Shown here: positions 36,347 through 47,862 of the stretch, one piece after another
Numbering within the stretch: the first letter of the stretch is position 1
Layout of the letters: every line of letters starts with the position of its first letter
DNA from: Lunularia cruciata
Lineage: Eukaryota; Streptophyta; Marchantiopsida; Lunulariales; Lunulariaceae
Direction: 5' to 3'
Length of the DNA stretch: 64,000 nt
Assembly (NCBI GenBank): GCA_948567375.1
Contig: OX419759.1
Span: forward strand, 49,070,593-49,134,592
The notes under the pieces: model-generated
What the model saw: the letters and a program-made list of their open reading frames with translations, nothing else
The model's database searches: none
What the model was told of the DNA's origin: nothing
Translations under genes and position numbers: made by a program

Positions 36347-36679
36347 CTAATGTAGACCTAGAATGACATCATAGTGCAGAGGTGCCACTACAAACCTCAT
36401 ATACTCCAAATATTCCTTCCCAATCTTGAAGGTAACAAGATGTGAGGTACACAATTTAGAACCCTTTCTACCATCCTCCATCATCAGTCTACTTCTAATT
36501 ATTGGCTTGATAGGAATACTTAATCGCTTTGCTAATTGCATAATCATGCAATTCTTTGAACTTCCAGAATCAACCAAAATCTTACAATCACAATTAGATA
36601 TTATACCTTGCAAGTGAAGCAAACTTGCATAGGTTGAACCTTCAATCCCATTGGAGCTAATCAAGTTCCCAATAGGCAA
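36347..36679 (-). pseudogene. Gypsy B aspartic protease (fossil)
   Basis: The minus-strand region has 'ILVDSGSSKNCMI', the retropepsin active-site segment with the canonical DSG, and 'LHYDVILGLH', the usual C-terminal 'DVILG' of Gypsy proteases. Confidence 0.75.
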
Positions 36680-37139
36680 TTTGAAATCTCCTAATGGGAT
36701 TCCTCATTTCTCTAATCATTCCACTTCACAAATTCCACTTGGGCAGTTTGTGAAGATTGCACATTCTTGAGTGAACATTCAACAATGCAATATCCAATCT
36801 GGTGACAGTAAAAGAAACTCCAATTTTGTCATAATCTTTCCCAATCTGTTGTGCCTAGTGGTCTCCATTTAATGGCATCAATCTCTATTGGTGTTGGCTC
36901 TTCCACCCATGTGTAATATGTTGGTAGGTTTTGTGAAGGTCTAGTTCAAGACCAAGTTGTTACAACCAAGGAATCAAAGCGCTTAGCCAATTGCATGACT
37001 TCTTCCTAGTGTTTTTGCTCTTGCATAATCACTTCCAATTTGGTTTATGACTTCAAGCCCCTCACAAATTGATCCAGAGCTTCACCATCCAATATATATA
37101 TAATTTTCATAATGGTGTTTTGGAATTACAGAATGTAAC

Positions 37140-38600
37140 TTCTTACAAAACCAATCTTCTTCAGAACCAAGTCCAAGAAGTCTTGAGAAGACTACAACAA
37201 TGGAAATTTTATTACAAGAAATCCAAGTGCACCTTTTGATAGAAAGAAGTTACCTTCTTCAACAATACGCTTTCAACTTAGGAGATTAGATGGAAGAAGA
37301 AAAAAATTAAGGCCATTACCTTCTAGCCTACTCCTAAGGATGCAGTGGAAGTTTGGGGATTCAATGGTAATGAGTTTTTATAGATGGTTCATTGATTATT
37401 TTTCTCCTGTGGCTGCAATATTATTTAATCTCTTGGGGAAGATAACAAGCTTTGAATGGAATAACAAGAAAGAAGAGGCATTCAAGAAGCTTAAGGATAT
37501 GGTGTCTTCACAACACAACCTCCAACTATACAATCCTTGATTATCTTGTGTGGTTGATTTTGATGCTTCTAAGTTTGTGTAATATCAATAGCTAGACATA
37601 TTAGCTAGAGGTGAAAATTGGCTTGGTAACATTTGGAAAGATTTTATGTATGATGGGCTAGGTAGATCAGATAGAGGTGTCACCAAAAGAGTAATTCTAC
37701 GAATAGTGCAAAAGTAAAAAATAGCTTGAAGTTGTAATACCAATAACTAGACATATTAGTTAAAGGTGAAAATTGGCTTGGTAGCATCTAGAAAGATGTT
37801 ATATATAATAGGCTAGGTAGATTAGATAGAGGTTTCACCAAAAGAGGACTTCTACTAATAGGGTAGGAGCTAAAAATAGCCTTGAAACTTCAAAGCCAAT
37901 TTGGGGGTCTAAACGGATGAATTAGGCCTAAAAAATGTGCAAATTCCCCCTTCCCAACAAAGGAGAGGCAAGCATTTCCTCCCCCCTGCTTGTCTCATCA
38001 AGAGCTTTCCAATGGTACCTCACCCACACGATTTGGAGATTCATACAAGAAGATTCTCTAAAGATTCTCTCTGGTCAAAGGTGGTTTGACCAACTAGATA
38101 GGATCAGAATAGACATGTCATCCATGCATAAAACTAATCTAAGGGTAGATACCATTGAAATGTCACCCATCCATGTGTTTGATCCAAGGGTGGAGCTTCC
38201 TTTGGGGTAGTACACTTAGCTATATAATACAGTTAAGGTGCTCCTTTGGGGCATTGGAGGTTTGAGTGTGAAACTATGTGTTTCTTATTCTATGTTTCTC
38301 TTCATGTCTCCTATCCTCAGAGTATTATAATTTTCCATTGGGGTTGTGTTGCAACAAATATTCCTAGATGAATTGCATCCCATAGCCTTTGCATCTTGAC
38401 AACTAAACGCAATAGATCAAGAAAAAAGTGCAATGGTGTATGCAACAAAAGTTTGGCAATACTATCTATTGGGGAAGTAGGTGATAATGCAGACCAATCA
38501 CAAACCCTTATTGTAGACCTTACATTTTAGAACACATGAAGAGTAAGCATCATTAGAGAGAGGAGCAACTACAAGTTTTTGATATCAACTTGGACAACCC
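37140..38600 (+). pseudogene. Gypsy C RT end and RNase H (fossil), interrupted by a solo LTR
   Basis: Plus-strand segments are 'FYRWFIDYF...LFNLLGK' and 'KEEAFKKLKDMVSS' (37340-37540). After the solo LTR (37578-38329) come 'GVVLQQ' and 'ATKVWQYYLL'. The order matches Gypsy A and B RNase H. Confidence 0.65.
37578..38329 (+). mobile_element. Solo LTR, second family
   Basis: The ends are TGTAATATCAATAGC...CTCAGAGTATTATA. It is the same element as 7104-7844 and 58353-59089. Flanks GTTTG and ATTTT agree at three of five positions, a decayed target duplication. It carries the internal tandem duplication ('gtaatacca' starts again near 37736). It lies in the RNase H region of Gypsy C. Confidence 0.8.
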
Positions 38601-38639
38601 AATAAGTATCACTTTTGCAGTAATTAGTTTGTAAATTTT

Positions 38640-41600
38640 TTTTTCACAGATATATGAGTAAAAAATGGTCAAATATGAAGCAAATAGTAACAATGAATTC
38701 TTTTTGAGTTTGTCTTTAGTCTCTCAGGTAGAAACCACACCCAGAAGAGAGTAACAAGCATTGATTTGTAGTCTCATCACAAATTAACACTAATAATCAC
38801 AAATCATCAAATATTTCCAAACAATCTTGATTGTGATGATTCATCTTTTCCCAAAGAAGGCTACTTCACTACAAAAAAACTTCACCTCAGAATTTTTTTC
38901 CGCCCCTCCACTAAAGGCACAACTTCCAAAAAAAATTGCTTCGTGTCAACCTCGTATTACACTCACTAATGTAGAATACTACCAACATTGCAATTTCCCA
39001 CGGATTTGCCAAGGCATTGCTTTGATTTCTATTTGCTCAAGATCAAACACATAGAATGAAATCAAAACTACGGAATCCAACATCCAACAAGCTCACTAAC
39101 TTGCACTTTAAAATTCTCCAAACACTCACAAACACACACACAAGATTGATACTCAAAATTTAGCTGAAATGATGAGCATTGAGTTATAACACTTTGCTTT
39201 ACTAAAACTCAGAAATATAAATACTGAACAACAACACACTGCCAATGCTTCCTTTAAATAGGCAGAGCACTTTGACAATTATCTACTAATATACCATTTC
39301 CTAACAATCTCCAAATCTAAAATGACAATCCACTCTTCATAACTGTTGATTCAAATCTCGAATTGGTTATTAGTCCAATCCATGTATACCTCTTCATCTT
39401 CTAAACCCAATGTAATTTCCTTTGTCTCTTGTACTTTGGATTTCTCTTCTACCGATTCTTCTATTTCTCTCATCTCTTCAGTCTGAATTGAATTGAACTC
39501 ATGGTCATTTTATCTACCACTTACTTCAAATCATTTAGATAACTCCTTTGAATACAATTGCACTCCTACTTCTCTTACTTCACCTTGGGTTCCTAACTTC
39601 ATGCTACTCCAAATCTGCTCTAACTTGGATTTAACTAAATCTAATCCAAGACAAACATTATCTCCTACCTCAATAATTTTCCTATCTACTTGATCTTTAA
39701 GGTGAATCAGAAGATTGTTCAGATCTGTATGCTTTGCCTTTCTCTTTCTTGTCTCTTGCACTAACAACTTCAACTCATGCAAGCATACTTCTTCTACCTT
39801 CACTTTAGCTTTGGCTTCCTACATCGCACTGAGCTTCTCTACTACTCCTCCTGCTTGCTCCAATGTATGATCTCTAGCTCTCTCTACCTGCAACTCTTCA
39901 CAATAAATCTTCAATGTGTCTTTGAACTCGGCTTTAATGCTTCCTTCTCCTCCATGTATCAGCCAAGTTGGGATTCTATGTTAATGATGAGTCCTCATAG
40001 ACGCTCTTCATCTCTATTTGTTCCTGTTAACTCATGTTGTCAAGTTTCATCCTTTTGTGCTACCATTGACTTCAAACTCTCCAACTCTTGCTCCATCACA
40101 TCAATGATTTCCTTTGAATGTATAACCTCAATGTGTATGCTTCATCAAACTCTCTTTTCAACTTCTTCCAAGTTATTTTATGCTTACTCAGCTCGTTAGC
40201 CTGCATCTTAAGCTCACCTCCTTGCTTCTTAAAAGCCTCATGCAAGTTCTCAACTCTCTTATGTCAAAAGGCTTTGTCAACCCGAAGCTCCTTAGCTTGC
40301 TTCTTGCCTTTGATTAACTTCTCCTTCAACTGCATGATCTCTTCACTCAAATATTTCACCACTTGCAGTTCATCCTTTACCTTCGGATGATCCTTCTTTA
40401 GCTCTTCTTTTTTCTGCTTCAACATCATCAGCAAGGGACAAACAATCTTGGATAAGTACACTAATTCCCCAAAATCTTCTTCTTCTTCATTGTCTTCACC
40501 TTCACTCATGGCTTGCATTGGTGCTTCTTCAATCTGCACCTTACTTCAAAGTCTTCATCTTTGTACCTTCAAAGTAATTTCCTCCAAGCTGGCATCTTTA
40601 TCTTCCACTTTACTCGGTCTTGTTACTGCCAATTGCACACTCTTCTTCATTCTAGTTCCTCAAGGAAGTACCAACCTTGGCTCGTCATCTTTTTGCTCTT
40701 CTATTTCCATTGTAGGCAACTCTAAACACAAAATGTCTCTTCTTTCCATGTGATCAATTGCTTCATGGAACTCCTGATCTTCTTCCTCAGCCACTTCCTC
40801 CAACGGTTGTTGCACATTGGGTTCTACATCACTCTCATTGCTCGATTCTTCACTCTATAGTGTAAGTTTTGCTTCTTCTTCCTCCATTGAGTCCCATGAC
40901 TTATCCTTGGCTCTCCTTTTGATTCTTCTCCCAACAATTGGTCTCTCAAGACGACCTTGGCATCAACCTTCTTGATTTTTTGGCTATATAAGGGACACCA
41001 TCTCCTCTGGTCGAATTTTCTTCTTCATCTTTGGGATCTTCACCTCCACTCTCTTGTGCTATCCTATCTTGGCAAAGTGATCATTGCTACTTCGGATTTG
41101 GTGGATGTATTGTTGCTCTTCTACATCTACTTCTCTTCTTAGGTCTGGGTGGAAGTGTGACACCATCTTTTGTATTTCTTTTGCACTCAATACATTCAGC
41201 CCAAGGTACAAATGCATTGCAAATGGCACTAGGTAGTGAGGCAGTGATCGATCTCTCCAATTCCAGACCATTTTCCTTGTTTTTTAGTGAAAACACTTTG
41301 CCCAATTCACCGGTTCTCCTACAAACATTTGGTGAAAGAATATGGCTTAAGGCTTCATTACATGTGTAGTGTGCTTCAACTTGAAGATTTCCATCATTGC
41401 CCCAACAATATTTTGCCTTATCGGGTCTTGATAGGTATCCACTTTATACCTATTCTTCATACATGGAGCACTAAAGGAATTTTAGGTTTCTATAGTATCT
41501 TTTGTAGACCCTCCTTTCCCAAGGAATGTAGCTCCAGTTTTCTCACTAGCCTCTCTCTCTAGGACCAATCTCTAATCTGACTTCATCCATCAAGCCGGAT

Positions 41601-42530
41601 TACCTCTCTTCCCTTCTTCCTCTGGACCCTCCTCACAATTACTTGTAGCTACTTCTACCATGAAACTTGGAAAAATCAAGTTCTAATACCAGGCCAAAAA
41701 AGTGATCCAAAGTCTACTCAAGACTTTGATGTTAGATGTATAAAATTAACCTCCAAATTGCAAGATTCCTCATTGCAAGTGAGGGACTCTTCTTTCCTCC
41801 CCTCATCGGCATCGTGCAATCTCTCATTCTTGGTAGTTGGAAGATAATTCTTCCATCTCTTGGATATGAAATTCTAACTCCCTTCGGGTTCTTAAACATC
41901 AAACTCTTGGCTGGCTCCATAATAGGAACTACTTCAAGACAACTACTTAGTGGCATAGGATATTTGCGTGACATTTTGAAAGTCCCTTGACGAAGTCTCA
42001 ATTTTATAGTTCTTCACTGATGGTCATTCTCGAGTCACTCTTCTCTTGATAATCACACATTTTGCATGCGTTCCTCCTATCACACTCAACCTGAGTTGTT
42101 TTCTTGCTTGTATGTTCTTGGCTGGCAAACCCGGAGGAAAGTTGTTACTCTGTCTTTACACCCGGTTGATCATCCTAAGGCAAAGTTTCCTTACTTTAGG
42201 TTTCTTTGATTTGAGTTCTGCTTTTCTTGACACAAAGTAAATTACTTTGGGTTTGACCTAAAGACATTATTCTTCTTCTATTGTTTCCATTTGTGTTCAA
42301 TTCAACTTCAATGGTACACTTCTTCTACAAAATATCACAAAACCAAAAAATATGGGTACCACATCAAACTTGAATACAAATCAAGAAAGTTCCATGTCAC
42401 TCTTGATGCCTTGTCATGATGATATGATTTGAAGACTCTTTTTGAATCTTTTAAGAGTAGCAATTACCATAATGTCAATTGATTCAAAGGTCCACATCAA
42501 GTTCAAGACTACTTTACAATAGGACGCCTA
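38640..42530 (-). mobile_element. Unidentified insertion with coiled-coil reading region; possibly a non-autonomous LTR element
   Basis: Gypsy C RNase H stops before it (about 38600) and its integrase zinc region resumes after it (about 42530). The minus strand has several reading regions with strongly charged, Glu/Lys/Leu-rich, coiled-coil-like composition (40539-40264, 39803-39531) and others without recognisable motifs (42001-41732, 41305-41059). Near 41671-41692 the minus strand reads TGGTATTAGAACTTGA, like a tRNA-Met primer site. If so, this would be a gag-bearing non-autonomous LTR element. I could not match two LTRs, so ends and class are tentative. It looks broken, with several breaks. 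Confidence 0.45.
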
Positions 42531-42589
42531 CTTTTAGTTGGTACAAATGTCTTGCAATACAAAACAAGGATTACAACACTTTCTCCTTC

Positions 42590-44366
42590 AAGGAATGCCT
42601 TCTATTATGTGAAAATAAAATCTATGTTCCAAAGGGGATAATATAAACTTTGTGTGGCTTCAAGAGGCCCATGATTTACCAATTGTTGGTCACATGAAGG
42701 TGGACAAGACCTTGAGTACCCTAAAACATCAATGGTAGTGGCATAACATGTCACAAGAAGTTTAAGAGTTTGTTCAATCTTGTGAGAGCTGCCAATGCAA
42801 CAAAGCCAATAACCAAAAACAAAGTGGACTCCTTCAACCACAACCAATTCCATTTGCCCATTGAACTTAGATCTTATGACATCCTTGCCAAAGATGGAAC
42901 AAGGCCATACTGCCATCGTAGTGTTTTTGGATAAGCTCAATAACCAAATTCATTGGATGCCTATGTCACGTCATTTATAGTGTTGCATCTAGATTGCTTG
43001 GACATTGGAGTTGCAGTAATAGTAGTTAGAGTTATTTCATCAGTTTCTTATAGACTACTTTTTGACGGTCAGATTTTGTGTTTGGGGTACTGACTTCACG
43101 GTGGGGCTCACCATCACTTTGCACCATTGCACCGTCAAGTGTGCCATCAGCGGGACCGTTAGGGTTCAGATCTAGATTGAGTCCAGGGGGTATACTTTTG
43201 AAGTGCAGCTCCAGAGAGCTCACTTCTCTAATGTTGAGCCTTCGAGTACCTGGCTATGGTGGACAGAGGCCGGCGACACCTGGATTCTCTATGCTTGAGT
43301 GGGTGTGACTTGAGTGTAATCAGTGCCTAGTTTTTGGCAGTTTATAGAAGGACAGATCAAGTACTGATCTGAGTTGACTTGAGTTGAGAGTGGTAAACAA
43401 TCTGATTATTATGGCACTTTAGAGTCTATGTATGACTTATGTGTGAGTTGTGCTTCTATAGTGTATGATGTTGACAGCAATGTATGTTGTGTAGCAATGT
43501 ATATACGCACAACACCTACCATGGATACAATCAATGCTCCAACATTGGCCAAGATCTACTTCAACATCATCTTCAAGCACCATTGGATGCCAAGGGTTCT
43601 CATCTTTGATTGTGATACTTGCTTTATTGGTTAATTTTGGCAAGCACTTTGTAAACTCCTTGGCACCAAGCTTATGTTATTTATAACCTATCATCCTCAA
43701 ACTAATAAACAAACAAAATGAGCAATTTATACTTTGAAGGATATGCTATATGCCTTTGTCAACATCTACCACCCTTATTGGTATACTTGTCTTGCAATTG
43801 CCAAGTTCACCTACAATACTTCCAAGCATGCAAGTACTAACTTTTCTCTCTTCTTCCTTAATTATGGGCAAGATCTACTTGTTCCATATTCTTTGTTTTC
43901 TCCTCTCACATCTCAAGTCCCTCATACTTCCACTTTCTTGTCCAAGCTCTCTATATCCTTACACCAAACCAAGTCTCATCTTATTGTTGCTCAAACTTGG
44001 CAAAAGAAATATGCCAATCAACATTATTGTGATTTCACCTTTCAAATAAGCAATAAGGTCATCGTTTCTTCTAGTAACCTTCCTCTCCTACTTGATACCC
44101 AAGTTTGTAAACTTGCTCCCACTTGGATTGGTCTATTTGATGTTACTCAAATCCTTTCTCTTGTTGCCTACAAACTTGCACTTCTTGGTCACATGCAAAT
44201 CCATCTTGTCTTCCATGTTTTGAAGTTAAAACCCTTTATTTTTAACCCATCTTCGATTTCTACTTGTATCCAACCTCCTCTCCTTCCAATCCTTATTCAT
44301 GATCATGAAGAATATGAAGTCAACCATATTCTTGCCCAAAGAAACATCCAACATAACCACCAATAA
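42590..44366 (+). pseudogene. Gypsy C integrase (fossil), interrupted
   Basis: Zinc-region and core remnants lie at 42590-42960. 'NAPTLAKIYF..IFKHH' follows at 43530-43590. Then 43734-44366 is a 210-codon open stretch with core end, GPF/Y module ('WIGLFDVTQI'), 'FHVLKLKPF' and the start of a chromodomain ('EEYEVNHIL'). A 551-bp insertion separates the first two parts. Confidence 0.7.
42964..43514. mobile_element. 551-bp LTR-like insertion with 4-bp target duplication
   Basis: The ends are TGTCACGTCA...CGCACAACA (TG...CA), flanked by CCTA on both sides (42960-42963 and 43515-43518). It is inside the integrase of Gypsy C and clearly richer in GC than its surroundings. It has no similarity that I can see to the other two LTR families here, so it is probably a solo LTR of a third family. 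Confidence 0.5.
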
Positions 44367-44511
44367 CACATCAAGTACAAGGTCTTTTGGAAAGGATATC
44401 CTCTTCATGATGCTACATGTGAATCTCTTTTGTATCTCCAAAAATGCTCAAATAGCTACCCAAGAATTTGAAGACTCAATGAGAGTGCCACTAACTAGTG
44501 GTGGGAGACTA

Positions 44512-45207
44512 TGTAATAATATGGAGTTAGCAAACAAGTTAGTAGAAGTTAATGAGTTAGTAGGTAAGCTAAATGTAGCAAAAAGGAGGAAGAGCTAGTC
44601 TAAGAATGTTCTAGAAGCATCTAGGAAGCTTATTGGTAGAATGTTCTAGAAGCACCCAAGAAGATTCTTATTGAGAAGGTTCTAGGAACTTTCCAAGAGT
44701 AGAGTAAATTGTATGCCAATCTAATAGCTAGCTTAGCTTGCATGCCAAGTAAGGTAACTTTTAGAAAAATATACATCACTACACTATAGCAAGCTGCAAG
44801 CTGCACTTCAAAGGTATACCTCTTGGCTCGACCTAGGTCTCTAACCCTAATGGCATAGTTGAATGCACATTCGATAGTACAAATGGTGCAAGTGATTGTG
44901 GGTCCCACTATGTGTTCAATAGCACTAACCTAAAATTGGACAATCAACAAATAGTCCATGAGTAACTACCAAAATGCCTATAACTACCAATAGTACTACT
45001 CCAATGTCCAAGTAATTTAAACTTTGACATCACAAATGTCATGACAAGAAACCTTCTTTGGAATCTTCTTGTGAGTCTTGTACCCAAGTTGCCTACAAAT
45101 ATCAAAGCTGAGTTCAAGCTAGGCATTTGGATTTTCTCTCACTTGAGAGTTTCCAATATGATTTCCATTTTGATCTTCCATGTTATTTCTCTCCTCAGTC
45201 TTTTACA
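44512..45207 (+). repeat. Gypsy C 3' LTR
   Basis: The ends are TGTAATAATATGGAGTTAGC...TCCTCAGTCTTTTACA. It is longer than the 5' LTR because of an insertion at about 44768-45046. The polypurine tract lies just before it (44498-44511). Confidence 0.8.
44768..45046. mobile_element. 279-bp insertion in the Gypsy C 3' LTR
   Basis: This segment is absent from all other LTRs of the family and is flanked by AGAAA on both sides (44763-44767, 45047-45051). It has no terminal inverted repeat and no tRNA-like promoter boxes that I can make out, so its class is open. Confidence 0.45.
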
Positions 45208-46310
45208 TCCATGTAGTGTTACCTTCTTATTTAATCATAGTTAAGATCACTTAGTATTTTATATGTTTTACTCCCTCCTTTTCCAATATCCTAATACTTC
45301 AATTTTAAGTACAGAATTAATCTGACTCCTTATAAGAATCCAAGAGTTGAGGTTATTTTTGTGGTCAATAGATATCAAAGCAATCTACTAATATTTATTG
45401 GTTTGCTAATTTTTTGTCCTTACGAGAAATTTTATGCTCTTTAATCCTAATCTTACCTTGCTTATTGATGTGAAATTTGTAAAGTATTTCATAATTAGAA
45501 TTTTCTTTTTTATATTCTTAAATTTTACTCTCCTATTGCTTATCAACTTGATCTTACTTACCACATTTAGATTCATCCTTTTTTCAATTTCTAGATTGAA
45601 ACCATTCTTTCTAATATATCATCTTTCCTAATTGATTTTTAACTTCTTTTATGTACAAGCACTATTGAAGATCATATTGACAATGAGTTCCATTGATCTT
45701 GGCCAATCATGTGGTTAATTATGAGTATCACCAATACACAAGCAAAAAGTGTTTTAGAAGGATTAACCACTTCATATGTTTCATCATCTTCACAACACTT
45801 AAGATGTTACCCAAGAGTTGAGAACTATAGCATATGATGAGGATATAATTGAATAAAGGAGAAAAAATATGTCATAATATGATAATTTGGCATAATAATT
45901 TAGTACTAATTTTACTAAAATTACTCAAAATGTTTTGAAGATAGTTGGAGGGAGAGTAATAAATAATTATTTGTCAAAATATTCAGGAAGTACTTAGGAA
46001 CCTTTTTAGAGGCCAAGTAGTCTATTAAAGTATTAGAGAATCTTTTTAAGGATTGAATTACTTCTTAGTAGATTACTTGCTAAATTTGGTTCTGTTGAAA
46101 CCCTTTGAGTTTGGGACTTGGGTGGTCCTATCAATATCATTTCAATGCAATGTGATAAACACATTACAAGTACAAGTACTTGAGAGCAAGAAATATATAC
46201 ATGTACAAGTATAAAGAACAAGACATTAGATCTTGTAATCAGTTAAGATATTTAGGATACTTTCCATTTAGTTCTTGGTCCATTTTTCTCTTTTATACTA
46301 CCTACTTGGT

Positions 46311-47774
46311 CTCTTAAATTTTAGGTCTCACCACATATGTAAAACAAGTTCTGAAACAACCATAAAATATTACATAGAACATTGGTCCTAAAGTGGTTAG
46401 TATTATACCAAATTTGTATCCAAAATTCATGTTTAGATGATAATTATAAGCAAAGTTGCAATTGAAAAAATGAGGTTTTAATAAATCTTCTTGATAAATT
46501 GGATCTTTTATATGTTCTTGAGCAATCCTATAAAGCAAAGTCTCTTACTATTGAGAACATATAAAGAGATGCTAAATAATATAATTTGATCAAATTTCAA
46601 GCCAAGTGTTGCATCAAAAGAAAACTCTTGGTGGAAAATTTTAAATTAGGTTGGTTTAAGAGTGAAACTATAATATTTGTATGAAATAGTAGATTTGTTA
46701 AATATCAAAAGCTTTTAGTACTTCAATAGGTTATATCTTTGTGTATGAAAACATTTTGAATAGATTAACACATGGATAACTCATTTGGACTGAGACACAA
46801 TTATCTAAATATATTACATTTATCAAAAGCAAAAGTATTTTTCAAATGAAAGAAATATACTACATAAGAAAAAAAAAGGGTTAAATTTTCTATATTTTAA
46901 TTTTTTCTTTGACACTTAAATACTTTTTTATAGGATGTAACTTATTGGTTTTCTAGAAAACCTACAAATAAAGTTTTTCCATGAAGTAACTTCTTACTCA
47001 ATGAGTAGTAAGAGTTCACTGTAAACAATGAATGCCTCATTTTTTCATTATTATTCAAATAATTTATTAACATGTGAGAAAATTAGACCACCAAAAGTGA
47101 TTTGAGATTAATATGTCATCATAAGGTAGTGTATTATTTATATAATTGAGACAAATATATCATCATAAGGTAGTATATTACTTAGGTATTTGAGATAAAT
47201 ATATTATCATAAGCCAGTTATTTTGTGAGAGTCAATCTATTGTTGAAAAGAGTTTAAACTAAGGTATTTGGGATAAAAGTATCATCACAAGTAATATTTT
47301 TGAGAGAGTCAATTCCAATTGCCAAAGTGATCTCTTGCTCAAAGAGTTTCAGCTGAGCTACCATGAGAGTCAAGTGAACTGTTATAAGGTTTCAACTAGG
47401 TTGTCTTGAGAGTAAATGTTTGTTAGGAGGTAGCATATTTGGTGAAATTTTAGTGATAATATTGCTCATTGTCAATTGATTCTCATAAAATATACCTAAG
47501 AGTGGAATAAATCATTGCTCTAGAAAAAACATTAATATGAAGTGTCTTGAATGAGAGGCATGAAGAAATTAACCTAAATTTGGATAATTCATTTTACACC
47601 AATTAATCAATCTTTCACCCCTATACAAAAAATTCATACTTATTTAAATATAACCCACTAGTAAATGTGAAACATATGTAACTAAGTAAGCTAATGATGC
47701 AATTAATCACTATACAAATTGTTTTCTCTTGAAAAATATACTCCTTGATATATGTTTTCTATTTGTACAAACAA
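46311..47774. other. AT-rich spacer with a short tandem repeat
   Basis: No gene recognised. At 47114-47220 a 43-44-bp unit around 'catcataaggtagt.tatta' is repeated two and a half times. Confidence 0.55.
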
Positions 47775-47862
47775 TAGAAAAAGGCCACCGCATAAGGTAA
47801 CAAGAAGGATTGGAACACCTCATCAACCTTACAAGGATAAAACATAAGAGATAAAAAGGATC
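47775..47862 (-). repeat. LINE-tail repeat copy 3 (diverged)
   Basis: The plus strand reads 'GAAAAAGGCCACCGCATAAG', then 'AGAAGGATTGGAACACCTCATCAA', the reverse complement of the LINE end, with many substitutions. Confidence 0.55.

Larger units (their letters stand above)
32664..37085 (-). mobile_element. Ty3/Gypsy chromovirus fossil (Gypsy B), minus strand
   Basis: The 3' LTR is 32664-33142 (plus-strand ends TGTGAAAGAC...ATTGTTACA), with the polypurine tract just inside. Going up in coordinates on the minus strand: integrase C-terminus with chromodomain linker (33175-33597), integrase core (33655-34242), integrase zinc region (34345-34669), RNase H (34763-34990), RT (34985-35860), aspartic protease (36347-36679) and gag sequence to about 37085. 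No second LTR is seen at the upper end, where plus-strand RT of Gypsy C begins. It is broken, with roughly ten or more breaks. It sits just beyond the primer site of Gypsy C. Confidence 0.75.
32217..45207 (+). mobile_element. Ty3/Gypsy chromovirus fossil (Gypsy C), carrying nested insertions
   Basis: The 5' LTR is 32217-32632 with a primer-site remnant after it. The 3' LTR is 44512-45207 with a polypurine tract before it. The flanking 5-mers are TTCAT (32212-32216) and TCCAT (45208-45212), a 4-of-5 target duplication. Parts seen on the plus strand are RT/RNase H (about 37140-37577 and 38330-38600), integrase (42590-44366) and a chromodomain remnant. Inside it lie Gypsy B, a second-family solo LTR, a 3.9-kb unidentified insertion and a 551-bp LTR-like insertion. 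It is broken, with many breaks. Confidence 0.75.
31490..46310 (+). mobile_element. Old Ty3/Gypsy fossil (Gypsy E), host of the second nest
   Basis: The left remnant (about 31490-32216) has gag-like sequence near 31500-31600, similar to the Gypsy A gag near 4497-4560, and an integrase 'TLEDM..AF.N' segment near 32125. The right remnant (45213-45640) has an integrase C-terminal pattern ending 'SRLKPF'. LTR-like remnants may reach about 46310. Gypsy C has inserted between the two sides. It is very decayed, with many breaks, and is the oldest layer of this nest; the outer ends are approximate. Confidence 0.5.

Noticed and set aside
38872-38884. CACTACAAAAAAA, like the end of a CACTA (En/Spm) transposon
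   Set aside because: No matching inverted end (TTTTTTGTAGTG) was found downstream, and no 3-bp target duplication is evident.
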